Origin: B1 sp964443415
Lineage (GTDB): Bacteria; Bacteroidota; Bacteroidia; UKL13-3
Assembly (NCBI GenBank): GCA_964443415.1
Contig: CAYUDC010000127.1
Location: forward strand, 1 to 7,469
Direction of reading: 5' to 3'
DNA: 7,469 nt
The position numbers were made by a program, and so were the translations under genes. Shown piece after piece: positions 1 to 5,825 of the stretch. Within the stretch, counting starts at the first letter, position 1. The number at the start of each line of letters is the position of its first letter. The notes beneath the pieces were generated by a model. It saw only the letters and a program-made list of their open reading frames with translations, was not told the DNA's origin and did no database searches.

Positions 1-1080
1 ATGTCTTCAAAATCCTTTCAGTTTTCGGCATTGCTTGCTTTTTTGGCCATGTTAATTGGGCTCTATAAAATTGGTAACCTTAAATACCAAACTGTTGAGC
101 GTGCAGCCTACCATTGGAAAACTAGATTCGAAAGAAACTCTTACAGCCACAAAGACCGTGACAGCTTTTTAGACGAACACCAAATACGAAAGCTATATGT
201 TAAAATGCTGGATGTTGACTTTAACTTAGCCTATGGTATATTTCCTGCCAGCGAAACACAAATAGAATATTACAGAGGTGATATGCCCGATTCTATCACC
301 TACATTCCTGTGGTATACATCACCAATGCCGTCCTCAAAAATTTGGCCGATGACCAAATTCCACACTTTGCACAATTGTTTTTGAGAAAGGCCTTGCGCC
401 TTCAATCCTATACCCAAAAAGACATCAAGGAAATTCAAGTGGATTGCGATTGGACAGAATCTACCAGAGATACCTATTTTAAGCTGTTGTTGGCCATGAA
501 AAAATTATTGCCACATCATGTGTTTTCGGCCACCATTCGCTTGTATCCTTACAAGTATCATGAGAAGCTTGGGGTGCCACCCGTAGATAAAGGCATGTTG
601 ATGTTATACAATATCACCAATGCTGCGCAAGCGCACTCTCAAAATGCCATTTTTGATTATAAAGAAGCCTCTAAGTATATTAGTAAATGGCACCAATATC
701 CATTGCCTTTAGATTATGCCGTACCAGCTTTTAGCTGGACCATCCTCTACCGTTACCAACAGTTTAATAGAATCTTTACAGGAGATTTGGTTCGAACCGA
801 ACTATTGGGTTCAAACAAATTACATGCCTTGGATAATCACACCTATAAGGTAAAGGAATCCTTTGATAGTTATTTTAACCATCAGTCTTTTTACTTTAGG
901 GCTGGCGATATACTCAAAGTTGAAACAGCGGGTGCGCTAGAAATGCAGCAGGCCGTAAGTTTGGCCAAACGTGCTGGCATGAATGAGCAAAGCACCTTGG
1001 CCATTTTTGATTTAGACATGAATGAACTCAGTAAAATTTCAAGCCATGACATCGAGAAAATATTTGTTCTTACTCCTTAG
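1..1080 (+). CDS. Membrane-anchored DUF3142-like protein, putative TIM-barrel hydrolase fold
   Basis: Protein of 359 aa with no assigned function. A hydrophobic segment at about residues 9-23, preceded by Lys4 and without a clear signal-peptidase site, suggests an N-terminal anchor holding the rest outside the cytoplasm. The core resembles, from memory, the DUF3142 family: a strand IQVDCDW (residues 145-151, acidic D148 and D150), a helix with R156/D157/Y159, a strand FSATIRL (175-181), then GVPPVDKGMLMLYN (191-204). Acidic residues at the end of a strand followed by an MLMLYN strand are typical of glycosidase-like TIM barrels, so a carbohydrate-related role is possible but is inference. The ATG is the first base of the window; the anchor right behind it makes this a plausible true start, but an upstream start cannot be excluded. 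The 3' end overlaps the next gene by 35 bases, implying co-translation. Confidence is high for the gene, moderate for the fold and low for any activity. Confidence 0.8.
   Translation: MSSKSFQFSALLAFLAMLIGLYKIGNLKYQTVERAAYHWKTRFERNSYSHKDRDSFLDEHQIRKLYVKMLDVDFNLAYGIFPASETQIEYYRGDMPDSITYIPVVYITNAVLKNLADDQIPHFAQLFLRKALRLQSYTQKDIKEIQVDCDWTESTRDTYFKLLLAMKKLLPHHVFSATIRLYPYKYHEKLGVPPVDKGMLMLYNITNAAQAHSQNAIFDYKEASKYISKWHQYPLPLDYAVPAFSWTILYRYQQFNRIFTGDLVRTELLGSNKLHALDNHTYKVKESFDSYFNHQSFYFRAGDILKVETAGALEMQQAVSLAKRAGMNEQSTLAIFDLDMNELSKISSHDIEKIFVLTP
1046..1080 (+). other. 35-base gene overlap, likely translational coupling
   Basis: The end of the membrane-anchored protein gene (stop TAG 1078-1080) and the signal peptide of the large exported protein are encoded in the same bases in different frames. 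If the ATG at 1022 were used, the overlap would be 59 bases. No Shine-Dalgarno-like sequence precedes either ATG, so ribosomes ending or re-initiating in this region may supply the second gene. The coupling is inferred from geometry only. Confidence 0.55.
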
Positions 1081-3505
1081 TGTATTGGTTTTTTGGCCAC
1101 CCCAACAAACCAATAGCTGTGGCTTCTTTATCTCTGATGAAGAATATCGCTTTTGGATGTTTAACCCAAACTTAAGTCAATTGCCAGGGTCTTTTCCGTT
1201 TTTTTACACCTCTGAATTGTATTACGAAGGATTGGATAAATATACCCGAACCCAAGAGCCCAATCCCGATGTGCAATCGCATGAACAGATGTATGCACAA
1301 AACATTCAAGATTGGGTGAGCTATACCCATGGCAAGGTGGCCAAAGAAGAAATTAATAACTTTTTATACAACTTAGATCCTGCTACTTATTTCGAATCAG
1401 AAGCGGTATGGCTACATAATAATAAGTTCTTACGCTATGCCACCAACCATCATGAGTTGTTAACTTATTTAGTATATGCCAAATTATCCGAAGCAAATAT
1501 CAACCCTAAACCTACTTGGGATGATTGCCCCGATTGTCCCAATATTGTCAATGGAAAAGTAGTTCCGCTTCAAAGGGTTCCCTATTATTGGGAAAGCTAC
1601 CAAGATAAATTTCCTATCGCCAATCCTCAAATAATCGCACAAGGAGTTAAGCTTTATGATCAATGTGTAGACCCTTTTCTTAAGCGTAGGTATGCCTATC
1701 AATTGGTGCGCTTGGCCTATTATGCGCAAGATTCAATGACCCTATCTAATATGTTTAATACGGCCTTTGCCAGCGATACCAAAGATTGGATGTATTACGA
1801 TGCGTTGATGTATGAAGCCATGAGTTATAAGGGTGCCGAGAAAAATTTTAAGTTGGCTCAAGTATTTAAACATGCTCCCTCTAAACGTTATCGTTGTGTG
1901 CAGTTGTATGTGCCAAAACAACATTACCAAGAAGCCATTTCTTATGCGGTAAACAATCAAGAGCAAGCCATGGTAGAGGTAATGGAAGCCATTCATAATC
2001 CAGCTCCTTGTCTCGAGTATTTAAGGCATTTACAAATCATGGATCCTGCCAATGAGTTCTTGCCCTTTTTGTGGATTAGAGAAATTAATAAACTAGAAGA
2101 TTGGATGCTAGGCCCCAAATACTCGCAGTTTGGCAGCACCAAAGACTATGAGGTATCTTACGAAGAATTGCAAAAAGAAGATTATATCACCCAACAATTT
2201 TTAAAAGACAAGGTATATGCTAAAGCTTGCCTAGCCATCTTAGAAAAGCAATTGGCCGTAAGTAAAAACAATGCTTCCTTCTATCATTTGTGTTTGGCCT
2301 ACCTTAACTTTATGTTGTTAGACCTCGATGCCACTTCCTTGCATCTGCGTTTGGTTCAACCCGAAACCTTAAGTGCCGAAGCTAAAATACAATACGATTT
2401 AACTACCTTTATGCTAGCCTTAAGTAGCACCAACACGGTGAACGAAACCGTTAAAAATAGCTTTTTAAATTTGGTTCAAACCTTAGAAAAGGCAGAGAAA
2501 AGTAACTATGAGTTAAAAGCCATCAAAGAACAATTGATTTCTTTTACCGCACAAGAATTCTTAAAAAGAGATGCAGTGGCCGAAGGCTTAATGCTCTTTG
2601 GAAAAACTGCTAAAGGTTATGCCTATCATGCTTATGTAGGTAAGGGAAATGTTTATACTCAACTATTCGAAAAAGGCAATCCTCAAGCGCTATGGAAGGT
2701 ATTAGACATATTAGAGAAAAAACAAAAAACTGCTTTTGAGAGCTATGTTTGTGATGCCCCAATTTATTGTTATTATATGGAGGATGGTGTGGCCAGTGAT
2801 GGTTTTGAGGGTTATTGCCATTGGAACATCAACCGTGTGAGAGATATCCTTAGTATGAAATTGGTGCAACAACATCAAATTAAAGAGGCCATAAAAGTGT
2901 TATCTCGGGTTGATCCAAACTATTGGCGCAGCGAAACTTACCAGATGTTTGAACAGGATGATCCATTTGTGGTAAGTCCATGGAACGGCCATGCTGCCTT
3001 AAACAACGCGGGCATTAAATATACCAAGCTGAGTTTTTTAAAACAGTTGCATCAACTGCAACTGCAATTGCCTAAGCTAAAAGGAGAGGAGAAGGCCAAA
3101 GTATTATACCTTATTGGCAATGCATTTTTTAGCATGTCTTACGATGGCAAATATTGGATAGCACAAAGCAATTATTGGTCTTGCGAATACGAGGATGCCC
3201 TAAAGCAGCCTTATTTTGGTGCAGATTATTTTACCCCTTATAAAGCCATGTATTATTATAAAGAGGCTTTAAACCATACCCGCGACCCCAAATTGTCGGC
3301 CATGATAGGCTATGCCCTGCAAGGCGTTAACATGACCCAAAAATCACTTTTTACCCAAAAAGAGGTACGCCAAATGTTACAGTCGCGTAAAATTAATACA
3401 GATACTTATGAACAACTTAACGGAAACTGCGATTTGTTCTATGATTTTCTTAAAACATATTCTTATTTCGCTCCACAACGAAACGCCCATGGCGTATTAA
3501 AATAA
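1046..3505 (+). CDS. Large exported hypothetical protein with helical (TPR-like) repeats
   Basis: About 819 aa; I do not know a function. I chose the ATG at 1046 because it gives a compact signal peptide: MTSRK, a hydrophobic run YLFLLLSVLVFW, then PPQQTNSC with Cys25. An in-frame ATG at 1022 would add eight residues (MNSVKFQA) before the positive n-region. Cys25 may be a lipidated mature N-terminus, but TNSC lacks the usual Leu at -3, so ordinary signal peptidase I cleavage is equally possible. The start of the mature chain (CGFFISDEEYRFWMFNP) looks like a signature of Bacteroidota hypothetical proteins. A C-P-D-C motif lies at 161-164. Alternating helices around 386-470 look TPR-like. Further distinctive blocks are WNINRVRD (593-600) and GNAFFSMSYDGKYW (691-704), in a Tyr/Trp-rich C-terminal third. 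There are 13 Cys in all, which could form disulfides outside the cytoplasm. The overlap with the preceding gene suggests a paired function, possibly as a scaffold or partner. Confidence 0.85.
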   Translation: MTSRKYLFLLLSVLVFWPPQQTNSCGFFISDEEYRFWMFNPNLSQLPGSFPFFYTSELYYEGLDKYTRTQEPNPDVQSHEQMYAQNIQDWVSYTHGKVAKEEINNFLYNLDPATYFESEAVWLHNNKFLRYATNHHELLTYLVYAKLSEANINPKPTWDDCPDCPNIVNGKVVPLQRVPYYWESYQDKFPIANPQIIAQGVKLYDQCVDPFLKRRYAYQLVRLAYYAQDSMTLSNMFNTAFASDTKDWMYYDALMYEAMSYKGAEKNFKLAQVFKHAPSKRYRCVQLYVPKQHYQEAISYAVNNQEQAMVEVMEAIHNPAPCLEYLRHLQIMDPANEFLPFLWIREINKLEDWMLGPKYSQFGSTKDYEVSYEELQKEDYITQQFLKDKVYAKACLAILEKQLAVSKNNASFYHLCLAYLNFMLLDLDATSLHLRLVQPETLSAEAKIQYDLTTFMLALSSTNTVNETVKNSFLNLVQTLEKAEKSNYELKAIKEQLISFTAQEFLKRDAVAEGLMLFGKTAKGYAYHAYVGKGNVYTQLFEKGNPQALWKVLDILEKKQKTAFESYVCDAPIYCYYMEDGVASDGFEGYCHWNINRVRDILSMKLVQQHQIKEAIKVLSRVDPNYWRSETYQMFEQDDPFVVSPWNGHAALNNAGIKYTKLSFLKQLHQLQLQLPKLKGEEKAKVLYLIGNAFFSMSYDGKYWIAQSNYWSCEYEDALKQPYFGADYFTPYKAMYYYKEALNHTRDPKLSAMIGYALQGVNMTQKSLFTQKEVRQMLQSRKINTDTYEQLNGNCDLFYDFLKTYSYFAPQRNAHGVLK

Positions 3506-3512
3506 CCAAGAT

Positions 3513-5210
3513 ATGATTACCATTGTTAAAAGAAGATTCTTACCCAACAAACTTAAAGTAAGTGCTTGGGAAAATATTAGCAGCTATTTCGAAGATTTAA
3601 GCAATCGAAATATTCAGAGCAAAGAAGATTTAGAAAACTGGTTAAAAGACCGCAGTGAGCTTGAAGCTTTCTTAAGCGAAGACCTTGCTTGGCGTTATGT
3701 GCGCATGACTTGCGATACCACCAACAAAGACCTAGAGCAAGCCTATCTATTTTTTGTAGAAGAGATAGAACCTAAAATTGCACCTTATACAGATGTCTTA
3801 AATAAAAAGTTATTGGCTTGTGAGTTTTTGAACCAACTGGATGCACAAAAGTATTTTATCTACTTGCGTGGCATTAAAAAAGAAATAGAAATTTATAGGG
3901 AAGAAAACGTAGCGCTATTTGCACAGATAGCTGCTGAATCACAAAAATATGGAGCCGTGGTGGGGAGCATGAGTGTAGAGCTGGAGGGCAAAACCTTAAC
4001 CTTGCAACAAGCTGCCAATTATCTTAAAAATCCAGATAGGGCCAAACGCGAAGAAGCCTTTTTAAAGATTAACCAAAAGCGCTTAGAGCATGCAGAAGAG
4101 TTGGATGCACTGTTTGATAAGTTAATTCAATTGCGTCATCAGGTAGCCGTAAATGCGGGCTTTAGCAATTACCGCGATTATATGTTTGCCGCCATGGGCC
4201 GTTTTGATTATACGCCACAAGACTGTTTTAACTTTCATCAAGCCATCCAAGAAGAAGTGCTGCCTTTGGTAAAGGCCTTTAACCAAAAGCGTCAACAAGA
4301 GTTGGGACATGCACTTAAACCTTGGGATTTAGAGGTAGACACCCAAAATCGAGCAGCCCTAGAGCCATTTACCAGTGGAGCAGATTTGTTAGAGAAAACA
4401 GTAAAATGCTTTAGAAAAGTAGACGAATATTTTGCCTGGTGCATAGAAACCATGGACAATATGGAGCGCCTCGATTTAGAAAGCCGTATGGGAAAAGCAC
4501 CTGGCGGATACAACTATCCAATGGCCGAAACAGGCGTGCCTTTTATCTTTATGAATGCTGCCAGCAGCACCCGCGATGTAGAAACCATGGTACACGAGGG
4601 TGGCCATGCAGTACACTCGTTTTTAAGCAAAGACCTCGAGTTGGCTTCCTTTAAAAGTTGCCCTAGCGAGGTAGCCGAACTAGCTTCTATGAGCATGGAG
4701 CTGATAAGCTATACCGGGCAAGATGAATTTTACCCAGACCCGCAAGATTTTAAACGAGCCAAAGAAGAGCACTTAGAAGGTATCATCAAAATTTTGCCTT
4801 GGATTGCCACCATCGATAAATTTCAACATTGGATATATACGCACCCTAACCATACCGCACAAGAGCGCAAAGACTATTGGATACAGCTTAGCAATGAGTT
4901 TGGAACCGGCATGGTAGAGTGGGATGGATACGAAATGTTTAGGGCTTATGCTTGGCAAAAACAATTGCACTTGTTTGAAGTTCCTTTCTATTATATAGAG
5001 TATGGTATGGCCCAATTAGGCGCCATTTCTGTATGGAAAAATTACCTCGAAAATCCAAGCAAAGCAGTAGAACAATATAAGGCCGCTTTGGCATTGGGTT
5101 ATACCAAAACCATCGGAGAGATCTACGAAACAGCTGGTGTTAAATTTGATTTCTCTGCCAGCTACATCAAAACATTAATGCAGTTTATTAAAACCCAATT
5201 GAGCCAGTAA
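3513..5210 (+). CDS. pepF: M3-family oligoendopeptidase (PepF-like zinc metallopeptidase)
   Basis: Zinc endopeptidase that cleaves short peptides, normally in the cytosol in peptide recycling. The 565 aa length fits the family's usual 560-600. The zinc site is HEGGH at residues 361-365 (ligands H361 and H365, catalytic E362). A downstream PSEVAELASMSME block (384-396) offers E389 as the third ligand, 28 residues after H361, close to the 29-residue spacing in thimet oligopeptidase. A C-terminal cluster YYIEYGMAQLG (493-503) supplies Tyr493, Tyr494 and Tyr497 in the region where M3 enzymes place transition-state-stabilising tyrosines. The N-terminal part is helical and charged, as expected for the lid domain. 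There is no signal peptide, so it should be cytoplasmic. The start lies 7 bases after the preceding stop with no clear ribosome binding site, as is common in Bacteroidota, and the next gene begins one base after its stop. All key residues are present and no frameshift is seen. The symbol is by family; the exact subclade is not certain. Confidence 0.95.
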   Translation: MITIVKRRFLPNKLKVSAWENISSYFEDLSNRNIQSKEDLENWLKDRSELEAFLSEDLAWRYVRMTCDTTNKDLEQAYLFFVEEIEPKIAPYTDVLNKKLLACEFLNQLDAQKYFIYLRGIKKEIEIYREENVALFAQIAAESQKYGAVVGSMSVELEGKTLTLQQAANYLKNPDRAKREEAFLKINQKRLEHAEELDALFDKLIQLRHQVAVNAGFSNYRDYMFAAMGRFDYTPQDCFNFHQAIQEEVLPLVKAFNQKRQQELGHALKPWDLEVDTQNRAALEPFTSGADLLEKTVKCFRKVDEYFAWCIETMDNMERLDLESRMGKAPGGYNYPMAETGVPFIFMNAASSTRDVETMVHEGGHAVHSFLSKDLELASFKSCPSEVAELASMSMELISYTGQDEFYPDPQDFKRAKEEHLEGIIKILPWIATIDKFQHWIYTHPNHTAQERKDYWIQLSNEFGTGMVEWDGYEMFRAYAWQKQLHLFEVPFYYIEYGMAQLGAISVWKNYLENPSKAVEQYKAALALGYTKTIGEIYETAGVKFDFSASYIKTLMQFIKTQLSQ

Positions 5211-5211
5211 T

Positions 5212-5823
5212 ATGAAGATTTTTTGTATTGGTAGAAATTATAGTGAGCATGCCAAAGAGCTAGGCAATGCAGTGCCAGAAGACCCCGTGGTGTTTACCAA
5301 ACCCGATACCGCCTTGCTAAAAAATGATGAGCCATTTTACTTGCCAGATTTTAGCACCGATGTGCACCATGAAGTAGAGTTGGTGATAAAAATTAGTAAG
5401 GTAGGAAAAAACATACAGGAGAAATTTGCCAGAAATTATTTTCAAGAAATAGGCTTAGGCATTGATTTTACTGCCCGCGATGTACAATCTAAATTAAAGG
5501 CAAAAGGATTGCCTTGGGATTTAGCCAAAGGCTTTGATGGAGCTGCTCCATTAGGCAAGTTTATAGATGTTGCCAACAGGGCGCAGTTAGATAATATATC
5601 ATTTGGATTGCAGAAAAACGGCCAATGGGTGCAGCAAGGCAATACCAAGGATATGATATTTTCATTCGAAAAAATCATCGCATTTGTGTCGTCTTACTTT
5701 ACCTTAAAAGTAGGTGATTTAATTTATACGGGTACTCCTGCAGGCGTTGGCCCAGTAGCCATTGGCGATGTGTTAGAAGGATTTTTAGAAGGTGAACCCG
5801 CCTTAAGATGTGAGGTAAAGTAA
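5212..5823 (+). CDS. FAH-family hydrolase, FAHD1-like (acylpyruvase / oxaloacetate decarboxylase)
   Basis: A 203-aa, single-domain member of the fumarylacetoacetate hydrolase family, short like FAHD1 and YcgM. Such enzymes use Mg2+ or Mn2+ to split acylpyruvates or decarboxylate oxaloacetate. Visible residues: the N-terminal CIGRNYSEHAKEL block with His13 and Glu16; FTKP at 28-31; metal ligands Glu54 and Glu56 in HHEVELVI; Asp85 in GIDFTARDVQ; Gln92; Lys106 in LPWDLAKGFD; and the C-terminal TGTPAGVGP loop. Subtracting 17 from the human FAHD1 positions I remember (H30, E33, E71, E73, D102, Q109, K123) gives these residues exactly, so the whole active site is conserved without a gap. There is no signal peptide, so it should be cytosolic. 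It starts one base after the peptidase stop (TAATATG), and its own stop overlaps the next start. The likely role is keto-acid or oxaloacetate clean-up. Family is certain; substrate is inferred and a tautomerase role is also possible. Confidence 0.93.
   Translation: MKIFCIGRNYSEHAKELGNAVPEDPVVFTKPDTALLKNDEPFYLPDFSTDVHHEVELVIKISKVGKNIQEKFARNYFQEIGLGIDFTARDVQSKLKAKGLPWDLAKGFDGAAPLGKFIDVANRAQLDNISFGLQKNGQWVQQGNTKDMIFSFEKIIAFVSSYFTLKVGDLIYTGTPAGVGPVAIGDVLEGFLEGEPALRCEVK
5812..5815 (+). promoter_or_regulatory. Shine-Dalgarno-like GAGG before the M23 gene
   Basis: GAGG within TGAGGT lies 7 bases before the ATG at 5823, inside the last codons of the FAH-family gene. It is the only well-spaced purine-rich SD-like match I found ahead of a start here. 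Bacteroidota rely little on SD pairing, so it could be chance, but it supports the ATG at 5823 as the start. Confidence 0.4.
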
Positions 5824-5825
5824 TG
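5821..5825 (+). other. TAATG stop/start overlap
   Basis: The stop of the FAH-family gene (TAA 5821-5823) shares its last A with the ATG of the M23 peptidase gene (5823-5825). This arrangement is typical of termination-reinitiation and indicates co-transcription and likely translational coupling. Confidence 0.7.

Noticed and set aside
1484..1996. Two minus-strand open frames of 81 and 84 codons
   Set aside because: They are antisense to the large exported protein gene, show no recognisable domain, and have the composition expected of reverse-complement shadows.
3044..3058. Short hairpin CAGTTG-CAT-CAACTG and nearby CAACTGCAA-type repeat
   Set aside because: It encodes a Gln/Leu-rich helix (QLHQLQLQL) in the large exported protein. 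The repetition follows from the codons, there is no U-tract, and it is mid-gene, so it is not a terminator or operator.
3506..3512. Possible promoter or terminator between the large protein and the M3 peptidase
   Set aside because: Only seven bases separate the genes; no TAnnTTTG-like element with a spaced TTG and no stem-loop could be placed there with any confidence.
4122..5015. Several open frames of 60-80 codons on both strands
   Set aside because: All sit within the M3 peptidase gene, whose frame has the full zinc site; none has a start context or domain of its own.
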